Notes under the pieces: model-generated
Seen by the model: the letters and a program-made list of their open reading frames with translations, nothing else
What the model was told of the DNA's origin: nothing
Database searches by the model: none
Position numbers and translations under genes: made by a program
Shown: positions 26,287-35,600 of the stretch, one piece after another
Position numbering within the stretch: position 1 is the first letter of the stretch
Layout of the letters: every line of letters starts with the position of its first letter
Assembly: GCA_022705325.1 (NCBI GenBank)
Contig: JAKJER010000022.1
Span: 35,401 to 99,400 of the forward strand
Reading direction: 5' to 3'
Length of the DNA: 64,000 nt
DNA from: Planctomycetota bacterium
Lineage (GTDB): Bacteria > Planctomycetota > Phycisphaerae > SM23-33

Positions 26287-28776
26287 CTATTTCAGCTTGA
26301 TCACCAGCGACACCGGCTGCCCGCCGGGGAGCGCAAGTGTACGCTGATTAGGGCGGTCCGCAGGGCCGGCCTTCGCGTCGCCCTTTGTCACGGACAGTTC
26401 CGCGATCTCGGAAGGCAGCTCCATCGCGATGGTCTGCGGCTTGGCCGAACTCAACGTGACCTCGATCCGCTTGCCGTCCCACTGCAGGCGCCCGATCTGG
26501 ATCGCGCCGCGGCAGAGCACGCCGTCGACCCGGCCGGAGGGCCAGGCCGCGGGCAGCGCGGGCAGGAGTCGGATCTTGCCGGGGTCGGACGCAATCAGCA
26601 TCTTGATGATCACGGCCGGCATGCCGCCGCTGATGTCCATGTTGAACAGCGAGCGGTGGTTGTGCATCGAGGCCAGGTTGTTCAGCCAGAACCGGTTCAC
26701 GAGGTGCCGGAGGCAGTGGTAGGCCAGTTCGCCCTCGCCGAGGCTGGTGGCGGTCTGCCCCAGTTGCACCAGCCCGAACGACATGAATCCGCGCTGGTTA
26801 TTCCGCCAGTGTTTGTCGAGCTTGTACTCGATGCTCTTCTTGAACGCGGAGCGGAGTTCGGGGCTTTGGGCGATCTCATCCGGCAGGCCATCGAACAGCG
26901 GATAGAGCTGCGAAGAATGGCGGTGACTGTCCCGGTTGGTCAGCCGCGGGGTCAGCCACTCCTTGATGATGCCGTTCTCGTCGATCATATACGGCGGCAT
27001 CTTCTCGATCATCTTCTGCCACACGGGGATCTTGTCGCCGTTCCTGCCGAGTTCGCGCGAGGCGGCGATCAGGTTGGTCAGCAGTTCCTTGGCGACCGCC
27101 ACGTCCATGGTGGCGTTGAAGGAGCCTTGGGAGTTCGTGTTGCCGGGGGTGTTTTCCGGCGACTGGGTCGGCGAGAAGATGAACTTCCCGTCAGGCCCCT
27201 CGTAGAGATAGTCCTCGAAGAAAAGGGCGGTCTTCTCCATGAACGGCAGGGCGTGCTCGGCGAGGAACTTCCGGTCGCCGGTGTACAGGTAGTAGTCGTA
27301 GAAGAAATGTGCGGCCCAGCCCGCGCCGGCGACCCAGAAGCCGCCGGCGAAGTTCGGCGCCAGGGCGTTGTTGAACCCGTTGGTCGTGCTGCGCGACGGG
27401 AGCACGATGCCCCGCGCGCCGAACATGTGCTTGGCGTTGATCTCCAGCCACGGGACGATCGACTCGATGTAGGACGTGTAAGCCAGCATCAGCTCGGGCA
27501 TATTGCCCATCATGTTGGCGGCGATGGCGGAGGGCACGTTTCCGTTCTGGGTAAAGTCGCTGGCCCAGCCGGGGACGTAGGTTCCGCCCCAGCACCCCTG
27601 CAGGGTCGGCGGAAGCTCGCCGGTGCAGGAGATGATGTTGTAGCGCCCCGCGTCGAACTCTTTCTCGATCAGCGCCCGGTTGGGGTTGTCGTAGGTGGAG
27701 GCCTCCAGCAACTCCTCCGTGGTCCGCTGATGGTCGGCGCCGCCGCCGATGTCCAGGCGCATCCGGTTGAACAACTCGCCGTGGATCTTCGCGTGGGCGG
27801 CCAGCAACCCGGCGTAGTCAGCCGGCAGAGCGCCAAGCGATGCCTTCATCTGGTCCATCTTCGGGGCGTCGGGGTCGTAGAGCGGGCGGATGTCGACCAG
27901 GACCAGGACCTGGTCCGCGCCGCGGATGACCAGGGTCGTCTTGTCGCGGACCGACCGCGTGCCGCCGGTGCTCACCACGCGGGCGGCCGCCTCCAGCTTG
28001 TGGATGCTGCCCGGGTAGGCCTTGGGGAACGAGTTGCGATAGGTCAGGCCCCACTCCTCGGCGCCCGGCTGGATGTCCGAGACGTGTTCCTTGAACACGG
28101 CCTCGGACTGCTGGACCTGCTTGGCCTCGAGCTTGTCGCTGGGGCGGCGCGGCTCCATGGCCATCTCGCAGTTGACCGCTCCCCGCGGCCCGCTGATGCA
28201 CAGCACCGCCACGCCGTCCTTGCGCGAAACGAACAGGCGCCGCTCGAACACCCCGCGCTTGTCCGCCCAGTGCACCGTCGCCTGGCCGGTCTGGAAATCC
28301 ACCGACCGCGCGTAGTCAGAGACCTCCCCGTCGGCGTCCATCTGGATAGTCAGATCGAACGCCGGCACGAAGGGGTCGGGGTACATGAAGCCGTCCTGGC
28401 CCGACAGGTCGAAGGCCAATTGCGAGGCCTGCTTGTAGAGCCCGCGGTCAATCAGCCGGCGGATCTCGAACAGCCTGGCCGAGCTGTCCGGCGGCATGGT
28501 CGGCGGGCCCTTGGGCAGGAACAGCCGCTCGTGCGTGAAGATGATCCGCTCCTGCAGGGGGCGGCTCAGGGCGTTTGCGCCGATCGTTCCGTTGCCGGTG
28601 ATCAGGCCTTCCTCCCAGGTTTCTGCGGGGCGCGAACTGACGAACCCCCGCTGCGGGACCGGCAGGGGACTTGAAGCCGCCAGGCATGCCGCGCTGAGGA
28701 GCATGGTAATGGCCAGGGCCACCGACGCGAGGGAGCAGGCATTCGAGTTCATCATCATGGTTTCATTCTCGCTCAT
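26287..28776 (-). CDS. secreted GH95-family glycoside hydrolase (alpha-L-fucosidase type)
   Basis: This 829-residue protein has a hydrophobic N-terminal export segment (about residues 10-35) and an alanine-rich junction. Landmarks of GH95 are EGLITGNGTIGA near the N-terminus, ELPPTLQGCWGG, FTQNGNVPSA (the Asn-x-Asn pair), FSPTQSPENTPG (a candidate acid Glu), and RHSSQLYPLFDGLP near the C-terminal part of the barrel. The family releases L-fucose or L-galactose from glycans with inversion. Its start overlaps the stop of the aldo/keto reductase gene by 14 bases; an ATG at 28758 is an alternative. As the last gene of the fucose cassette it would supply the sugar. Confidence 0.75.
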   Translation of the reverse strand: MSENETMMMNSNACSLASVALAITMLLSAACLAASSPLPVPQRGFVSSRPAETWEEGLITGNGTIGANALSRPLQERIIFTHERLFLPKGPPTMPPDSSARLFEIRRLIDRGLYKQASQLAFDLSGQDGFMYPDPFVPAFDLTIQMDADGEVSDYARSVDFQTGQATVHWADKRGVFERRLFVSRKDGVAVLCISGPRGAVNCEMAMEPRRPSDKLEAKQVQQSEAVFKEHVSDIQPGAEEWGLTYRNSFPKAYPGSIHKLEAAARVVSTGGTRSVRDKTTLVIRGADQVLVLVDIRPLYDPDAPKMDQMKASLGALPADYAGLLAAHAKIHGELFNRMRLDIGGGADHQRTTEELLEASTYDNPNRALIEKEFDAGRYNIISCTGELPPTLQGCWGGTYVPGWASDFTQNGNVPSAIAANMMGNMPELMLAYTSYIESIVPWLEINAKHMFGARGIVLPSRSTTNGFNNALAPNFAGGFWVAGAGWAAHFFYDYYLYTGDRKFLAEHALPFMEKTALFFEDYLYEGPDGKFIFSPTQSPENTPGNTNSQGSFNATMDVAVAKELLTNLIAASRELGRNGDKIPVWQKMIEKMPPYMIDENGIIKEWLTPRLTNRDSHRHSSQLYPLFDGLPDEIAQSPELRSAFKKSIEYKLDKHWRNNQRGFMSFGLVQLGQTATSLGEGELAYHCLRHLVNRFWLNNLASMHNHRSLFNMDISGGMPAVIIKMLIASDPGKIRLLPALPAAWPSGRVDGVLCRGAIQIGRLQWDGKRIEVTLSSAKPQTIAMELPSEIAELSVTKGDAKAGPADRPNQRTLALPGGQPVSLVIKLK

Positions 28777-29749
28777 GAGGAGGGCGGGTTGTAAGACGTT
28801 CCACGGCTGCATCGTAATCCCACTGCTTGTTCATGACCGGCGCGAGCAGATCCCGCACCCGGGCCAGCAGGTCCTGGTCCAAGGGCTCTTCGTGCCAGCG
28901 AACGTTGCGGCGGACGGATTCGGATCGCGTGGAGCTGAACAGCGTGGTGGGCAGGTCCGGGTTCTGGCTGGAAAACTGCAGGGCGAGCTTGCTGATGGGC
29001 ACGCCGCGGGATTCGCAGAACTCCGTCGCCGCGCGGAAGCAGCGGCGGTCGGCCTCGCCGGCGGGGTGCCAGTCGGCCGGCTCGCGGCCCGAGAGCAACC
29101 CGCTGCCGAAGGGCGAGCCGTTGATGATGCCGATGCCCCTTGCCTTTGCCGCCGGTAGAAGTTCCATCGCCCGCGTGTCGCTCAGGGTGTAGTGGTTGTG
29201 GACCAGTGCGGCGTCGATGGGGACGCTCTCGAAGATGCGGTGCCACAGGTCCATGGGGTAGATCCCCGCGCTGACGTTGCCGATGCGGCCTGCCTGCTTG
29301 AGTTCCAGCAGGGCGGCGACGCCTTCGCCCAGGGCCCAGTCCGTGTGGCGGCAGTGCTGGTACTCGAAGTCGTGGAGGTGAATGATGTCGAAGTAGTCGG
29401 TTCCCAGTCGGCCGGCGCTCTCATCGAGCGAGGAGCAAATCCGGGAGCGCGAGTAGTCCAGGATGTCCTGTCCGTACGCGCCCGGCTGGGTGTACTTGCC
29501 GACCTTGGTGGACAGGTAGTAGCGGTCTCGGCGGATGCCTTTGAGGGCCCGGCCCAGGACCGTCTCGGCTACGGTCCCCCCGTACGCGGGGGCGACGTCG
29601 AAGTAGTTGATGCCCAGGTCCAGCGCGGTGTGGACGGCGCGGATGCCTTCTGCTTCGTCCACCTGTCCGTAGACGCCGCCCAGCGCCGAGGCTCCGAAGC
29701 TCAGGCGCGAGACCGTGAGGCCCGTCTTGCCCAGAGGGTTATAGTACAT
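28763..29749 (-). CDS. aldo/keto reductase, probable L-fucose/L-galactose dehydrogenase
   Basis: This 328-residue (β/α)8 enzyme has the catalytic tetrad Asp51 and Tyr56 (NYFDVAPAYGG), Lys82 (STKVGKY) and His126 (DIIHLHD). The C-terminal region SSTRSESVRRNV binds the NAD(P) phosphates in relatives. The sequence style (MYYNPLGKTGLTVSRLSFG, YGQVDEAEGIRAV) matches the branch containing L-galactose and D-threo-aldose (L-fucose) dehydrogenases. Together with an L-fuconolactonase, a symporter and a GH95 enzyme, oxidation of L-fucose to L-fuconolactone is the best inference. It lies 13 bases after the symporter gene. Confidence 0.78.
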   Translation of the reverse strand: MYYNPLGKTGLTVSRLSFGASALGGVYGQVDEAEGIRAVHTALDLGINYFDVAPAYGGTVAETVLGRALKGIRRDRYYLSTKVGKYTQPGAYGQDILDYSRSRICSSLDESAGRLGTDYFDIIHLHDFEYQHCRHTDWALGEGVAALLELKQAGRIGNVSAGIYPMDLWHRIFESVPIDAALVHNHYTLSDTRAMELLPAAKARGIGIINGSPFGSGLLSGREPADWHPAGEADRRCFRAATEFCESRGVPISKLALQFSSQNPDLPTTLFSSTRSESVRRNVRWHEEPLDQDLLARVRDLLAPVMNKQWDYDAAVERLTTRPPHERE

Positions 29750-29762
29750 GCAGTTTTCCCGC

Positions 29763-31385
29763 TCAATGGAAGATCGCGTAAAGCACGACCATCAGGCCCA
29801 GCAGGGCCGTCGCCAGTAGGCGCGGATCGTGCCAGCCGGCCAGCCGCCCGTGAAAAATGACCTGGAGCGGACTGGTCCAAGTCACGTCGGCCACCTCTTC
29901 CGCGCGCGGCGGAGGCGTCAGCAGGCTGGCCACGATAAAGATGAGGCTGCACAGGCAGAAGCCCCACCACGCCTGCATCATGAACGACACGCCCAGGCCC
30001 TTCTGCGGGTCGGTGATCCATTGCGTGTCCCCGAAGGCGGGCAGGTCGACCAGGAAGGCGACGATGCCCAGAGAGAAGCCCAGCAGCAGCGTGATCATGG
30101 CCGCCTGCTTCGTGCCGCGCCGCCAGAACACGCCCCACACGAAGACCGCGGTGATCGGGGGCGCCAGGAACTGGGCGGGCATCTTGTTGATGGCCTCGAA
30201 GATCGAGCCGAACCGCCCGCCCTGCGTGGACCAGGCCATCGACAGGGCCATCACCGTCACGGCGCTGATCGCCCCGATCCGCACCTGGGCGGCGTCGGAT
30301 GTCTGCGGGCGGAAGTGTTTGACGATGTCGATCGCCACCAGCGTGCCGACGCTGTTCAGCGCCGCCGCGATCGTGCTCATCAGGGCCGCCAGCATCGCCG
30401 CGGCGATCAGCCCCCGCAGGCCTGCGGGGACCAGCTTGTTGATCATCACGGGGAAGGTCTGGCTGGCGTTCTCGCCGATGGTGTCGCGGAACAGCACGTA
30501 TCCGATCACGCCGGGCAGGACCATGAGAAAGACGGGCAGGATCTTCAGCAGTCCGGCGAACAAAGCGCCATGCTGCCCGTCCAGTTGGGTGCGGGCGCCC
30601 AGCACCCGCTGGACGATCGTCTGGTCGCTGCACCAGTACCACACCCCGAGGATCGGATAGCCCAGCAGGATGGCATACCAGGCGAATCCGTCCTCGTTGG
30701 AGGTCTTGAGCATGCTCAACTGGTCCGGCTTGAGCGCGGCCTTGAACTCGGCGATCGAGTGGATGCCGGCCTCCGGCAGCGAGACCAGGGCCAGGACGGT
30801 CACCAAAACCGCCCCCAGAAGCAGCAGCACGGTCTGGATCGTCTCGGTGACCACCACGGCCTTCAATCCCCCGATGACCGTGTAGATCGCGGTGATGACC
30901 GAGATGAACACGATGGAGGTGATCACGTCGACTCCAAAGAACTCGCGGAAGACCACCGCCCCGGCGTAGAGGCTGATGCCGATGTGGATCAGCAGCACCG
31001 ACAGGATGGCCATGAAGGCCATGATGGTTCGGGCCCCCCGGCAGTACCGTTTCTCCAGGAACTCCGGAAGCGTGGAGATCCGCGAGCGGAAATAGAATGG
31101 GGCGAAGATCAACGCCAGCAGGACGAGCGTGAAGGTCGCCATCCACTCGAAGTTGCCGATGACCAAGCCGTACTTGTAGCCCCCCTCGGCCAGGCCCACC
31201 AGGTGGATGGTCGAGATGTTCGCCGCGAACAGCGCCGCGCCCACCACCGGCCAGCGGAGGGCCCGCCCGGCCAAAAAGTACACCTCCCCGGTGAGCTTCT
31301 GTCTGCGCACCGAGAGAATGCCCGCCGCGGTGATTCCGACGATGTAGAGGACGATAACGACCAGATCAAGGTGAGAGAGGTTCAT
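29763..31385 (-). CDS. sodium:solute symporter (SSS/SLC5 family)
   Basis: This 540-residue membrane protein has about 13 hydrophobic segments. It begins with LDLVVIVLYIVGITAAG, followed by the SSS hallmarks YFLAGRALRWPVVGAALFAANIS and GLAEGGYKYG. The central FYFRSRISTLPEFLEKRY is conserved in the sugar-transporting branch. It overlaps the fuconolactonase gene by 20 bases and precedes the aldo/keto reductase by 13, so it belongs to the same transcript. L-fucose uptake with Na+ is inferred from context. Confidence 0.85.
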   Translation of the reverse strand: MNLSHLDLVVIVLYIVGITAAGILSVRRQKLTGEVYFLAGRALRWPVVGAALFAANISTIHLVGLAEGGYKYGLVIGNFEWMATFTLVLLALIFAPFYFRSRISTLPEFLEKRYCRGARTIMAFMAILSVLLIHIGISLYAGAVVFREFFGVDVITSIVFISVITAIYTVIGGLKAVVVTETIQTVLLLLGAVLVTVLALVSLPEAGIHSIAEFKAALKPDQLSMLKTSNEDGFAWYAILLGYPILGVWYWCSDQTIVQRVLGARTQLDGQHGALFAGLLKILPVFLMVLPGVIGYVLFRDTIGENASQTFPVMINKLVPAGLRGLIAAAMLAALMSTIAAALNSVGTLVAIDIVKHFRPQTSDAAQVRIGAISAVTVMALSMAWSTQGGRFGSIFEAINKMPAQFLAPPITAVFVWGVFWRRGTKQAAMITLLLGFSLGIVAFLVDLPAFGDTQWITDPQKGLGVSFMMQAWWGFCLCSLIFIVASLLTPPPRAEEVADVTWTSPLQVIFHGRLAGWHDPRLLATALLGLMVVLYAIFH

Positions 31386-32247
31386 GTTCGATGGGTTCCG
31401 ATCCTGTTTGAGGTGAAGGGCTGATCCCGTAAAACCGGGCGCAGGCGCCGCCCAGGATGTTCTCGCGGGCCTCGGCCGGGAGTTGCTGCACGTAGTCGAT
31501 GACGATTCCCATCGTGGACGCGTAATCTCCGGACAGCGTGCAGACCGGCCAGTCGGAACCGATCATGACGCGCCGGGCGCCGAACGCGTCGAGAACGATA
31601 TCCATGTAGCGGTGGAAGTCGTCGTCACGCCACTGCTTCCACTTCGCCTCGGTGACCATTCCCGAAAGCTTGCAGAGCACATTGGGGAACTCCGCGAGGC
31701 GCCGGAGGTCTTCCTTCCAGGGCGAGACCTGGGCGTCGCGAATGGCGGGCTTGGCCAGGTGGTCGACTACGAAGGGTTGATCGGGGAACTCGCGGACCAG
31801 CTTCGCCGCCACCGGCAGGTGGCGAGGAAAGAGGAGCAAGTCGTACGTCAGATCAAACTCCCGAAGCTGCGCGATGCCTCGCCGGAACTCGGGGAGCAGC
31901 ATAAACTCATCGTCCGGCTCGTCATGGACCACGTGGCGAACGCCGACCAGTTTCGGGTGCCTGGCATACCGCTCCAACTGCTCGCGCAGGTGCGGCGAAC
32001 GCAGGTCCACCCATCCGACTACCCCCTCGATCCAGTCGTGCTCCTCCGCTTGCTCCAGCAGCCACTCGGTCTCCTCGGTCATCTGCCGTGCCTGCACGGC
32101 GATCGTTCCCTCGAAGGCGATGCTCCGCAACTGCGAGTGCAGTTCGTTCGGGAGGTAGTCCCGGCGCAACACGTCCATCTCGTCGGTCATCCAGACCTGG
32201 TGAGCGGGGTTGTAACGCCAGAAATGTTGGTGAGAATCGAGTTGCAT
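31366..32247 (-). CDS. amidohydrolase-family L-fuconolactonase
   Basis: This 293-residue TIM-barrel metallohydrolase of the amidohydrolase 2 group has LDSHQHFWRY at the N-terminus (metal-binding HxH), FVVDHLAKP, NVLCKLSGMVTEA and MIGSDWPVC (active-site Asp). This set is typical of L-fuconolactone and related sugar lactone hydrolases. The product would be L-fuconate. It is the first gene of the leftward cassette, and its end overlaps the symporter start. Dehydratase and aldolase genes for later steps are not in the window. Confidence 0.8.
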   Translation of the reverse strand: MQLDSHQHFWRYNPAHQVWMTDEMDVLRRDYLPNELHSQLRSIAFEGTIAVQARQMTEETEWLLEQAEEHDWIEGVVGWVDLRSPHLREQLERYARHPKLVGVRHVVHDEPDDEFMLLPEFRRGIAQLREFDLTYDLLLFPRHLPVAAKLVREFPDQPFVVDHLAKPAIRDAQVSPWKEDLRRLAEFPNVLCKLSGMVTEAKWKQWRDDDFHRYMDIVLDAFGARRVMIGSDWPVCTLSGDYASTMGIVIDYVQQLPAEARENILGGACARFYGISPSPQTGSEPIEHEPLSP

Positions 32248-32410
32248 AGTCGAAGAACTTGCGAATTCTACTGCCGCGTTGCAGGACCTGCCGCCGTTCC
32301 ACTGATTGGCTGCATTGTCGTGCCCAAGTCATGAGACGTCAACCGAATTCTCCCGACGCAGGGACTGCATCTTGACCGTGTTGCCGGCCTTCAACGCCGC
32401 CGTGCCGTCC

Positions 32411-32589
32411 GGTTCGACAACCGCCCAGCCACGGCGACAGCGTCAACCTCGCCTACCGCGGGGGGCAGGTCGTGCTCCGGCCTCTCGACCCCCGCAAGCC
32501 TCTGCTGGGCGGATGTCTCCAACGTGTACGACGGCGCCGCGAGCAATCCCATCCTGGCCCAGATCTGGATTTCATTCGAACACTGACCG
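32411..32589 (+). pseudogene. chimeric remnant of the two prepilin-like genes
   Basis: Bases 32411-32431 equal 24475-24495 near the start of prepilin-like gene 1. From 32426 to 32589 the sequence follows 25944-26106, the 3' end of gene 2 including the stop codon, with about nine substitutions and a one-base insertion that breaks the frame. The join falls in sequence shared by both parents (CAGCCA.GGCGACAG). It has no start codon or pilin helix, so it is non-functional. The rest of the 32248-32659 gap holds nothing else that I can see. Confidence 0.85.
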
Positions 32590-32659
32590 CGGGCGAGGCT
32601 CTGTCAGGATAACCGAGGCCGGATCCCATTCTCGCAAGGATCGGGGCCGGGTTCGTCGG

Positions 32660-35600
32660 CTATTGCCCCCCGCCTTCGTGCGATTCGGCCAGGCGTTTGA
32701 AGTACTCGCCGACGATGTTCTCATAGCCCGCCGGCGCCTCGGGGTAGCCACCGGCCGAGTCTGTAAGCCGCTCTTGCATCGCCGCACGTGCGGCCTCGCG
32801 GATCTCGATCTGTTCGGCAACCGACTCGCGACTCTTGTTCAGCCGTTCGATCGCCTCGTCGCAGGCCTGCCGGATGCCCACGCCGTCTCCCTTCTTGATC
32901 GCCAGTGATATTTGCTGCATTCGCAAGGCGGCCATCTTCAGGTCCGTCGAGGGCAGGTTGTGTCGCTCCAGCGTAAGCACCAGTTCCTGGGCGGATGTGC
33001 GGAGTCGTTCCTCCTCGCCGAGCACGGTGCGAAGCCGATCCAGCAACTGCGGCGGCAGCTTGCCGGTCAGGGCGAACTGGTCCACCTTGTCGGTGCCCTT
33101 GCCCAGCCCGTCGGAAGTAGCCTGTTGGTTTCCCTCGTCCTTCACCGGCGCGCCGCCTTCCAGGGGGGTGTTGGTCATTCGCGGGGGCATGGCGGCCTTG
33201 TCGTCGGGAATCGCCGGGGCGGAGTCCCCGACAATCTGCCCGTCTGCCTGCCCGCTGCGCCCGGCGCCGGATCGGCCCGTGGCGGGCTTCATGGGGTCGA
33301 TCTCGATGTCGCTCAGTTTGCCCGACGCCGAAGTGCTGGAATACGCGCCTGCAACCGGCGGACCCTCTCCGGAGGGAAAGGAGATCAACTGCGTGCCCGC
33401 CTGTTCGATCTGGCTGCTCAAGTCCTCCTGCTTCTTCGCCAACTCGGTAATCTCGGACTTGATCTGATCGGGAATCTGCGGGAGCACAGCGGGGGCCTGT
33501 TGATCTTCCTGCGCCTCCATCGATCCCCGCAGTTCCTTGCCATGCGTCTTCTCGTCCGGTCCGGCGGTGAGTTCCTCGGCCTTCAGCATGATGGCCGTGT
33601 CGAGGTTGATGGTGAACTCCATCTCCTCCGCCTTCTTGGCGGCCTGATCCTCCATCTCGGCGAGTTCGTGCCCTTTCTCCTTCATCTCTGCGACGGTCTT
33701 GGCGGTCTTGGCGTCGGCGAAGTCCATCCCCGCCATGGCGTCCAGGTCGTTGACGATATCCTTCAGGTCCCGGGCCTGCTCCCGTTTTTCCTGGATGAGG
33801 TCGGCCAGCTCGGTCTTGTCATCCTGTGTGAGGTCCTCAGCGGGCTTGTCCATGAGCTTGGAGCGGCGTTGGGCGTTCTCCTTGTGGTCCTGGAGCCACT
33901 CCTTGACCTGCTCCTTCACCCGCTGGGTCTTCTCTTCGACCGACGGTGCGGACTCCAGGCCTTCCTCGCCCAAGGCCTTTCTCGCCACTTCCTCGTGGGC
34001 CTGCTGGGCTTTCGCCGCCTCCCTGCCCTTGAGGGCGACCAGCTCGTTATAGAGAGTCTCCTGAGTCTTCTCCAACGGGGAAAGCCTGTCGGCAATCCGG
34101 TTCTTGTCGAGCACGCCGACCAGCCGGGGCTCAGGAATGGGAGCTTCGCTCAGATACAGACAGAATCTCCTGGCCCGCAGATTGGCGCCCCTCGCCCCGG
34201 CGCAGATCAAGCCGGCCAGTTCCTGCCGAGCCCCCATGTCCACGACTGCGCAGTACGGCAGGCGGCCGAGTGGTTGCCAGAAGAGCCTATCCGCTGAGGC
34301 TAAGACGTTCTGGACCGTGCGGCCCTCATTTGCCGCCGTCGGCTGACAGGAGACGACCCGCCAGCCCTTGGTGGGCAATGGCTTTCCATCCGGCCCCAGG
34401 AAGGTCAGGGGGCCAACCTCGGAGCTGTCGTTCCACGTATGCGGCGAGAGCAGGGCGAAGCACGCGTATCGAGCGGACGTGGCGGCAAAGCGGATTGTGT
34501 GAGGCTTTCCCGTGGCGGGCAGCATGCCGTCGGAGATGATCGGCTGGAGGTTGCCCAGAGAGAGGTCCGGCTGGTCGAAGGCATAGGCCTTGTCGTTCGC
34601 CTCGACGGCCTCCCCGCTGCCTAGTTCCTTCATCCGTTGCAGCAGCGGAGACGGATTGTCCTGGAAGGTCTGCCACGCCTGCCGAAGCGTGCTGAAGACC
34701 CCCACCTGGTTTCGCAGGATCAGGCCGCGATGGGCGTTCAGCAGTGTTCGCACATCCCCCTCCGGCCGGGGCTTTCGGGCCAGGTCCAGCCACACGTCCT
34801 CCAGATGTGTCGCGAGCGAACGTGTGCCGTCGAGGGCATCCTTTTGAAACCGAATGGCGCGGTCCAGTGCCTCGTGTACGCCGTCGAGCTTCTGGCCGGC
34901 CATCGCGGCCAATTCCTCCATCGTTCGGACCGTCAGGAGGATCGGGCGCGACATGCCTGGTTCGTTGCCGGGGCAGAAGTCGCGGCATTGGGCCAGGATG
35001 AAGTACTTTCCTCCCGGGGCGAAGGCGCTTGCGTCAATGGACAGCAGGTACGGTTGCGTCACGGGGCTCTTCTGGCCGGGCGGGCCCGGGAAGGTCCATG
35101 TCCTCAGGGTCTGCGGCGTGCTTCCGCCGTACGCGGGGCGAACGATCAGGCCGAGGTCCCTCAGCCCGTAGTCGTCTTCGGCCCGGAAAGACAATGAGAG
35201 CTTTTGCCCCGGCGTGACGACCTGGCTGCGAGAACTCGACACGAACTCCACCGTTGGCGCACGGTCGGTCAGCAACGTGATTGAGCCCGTGGCGATCAAG
35301 ACGGGCCTTCGCAGTCCCTTGCCGTCGACCTCGATCTCGTAAGGCCCCGAGCCGCTCAGGAGCGTCCTGGCACGCCACAGGTTCCCTTCCTGCCTGAATT
35401 CCGTCACGCGCCCCATTGCTCGCCAGCGCATCCCCTCGGCGGGTTGGTCGAGTCCGATCTCGATATCCAGTTGAGCCCCCGCCAAAGCCGCCACCGGATG
35501 CGGCGGGCCGGGCGACCTGGCCGTGCCCAGGCCCGTGTACGGTGGGGGGGTCAGGGCGAATTGAGACTCTATGATCTTCGGTGCCGGCAGGACGTGAACG

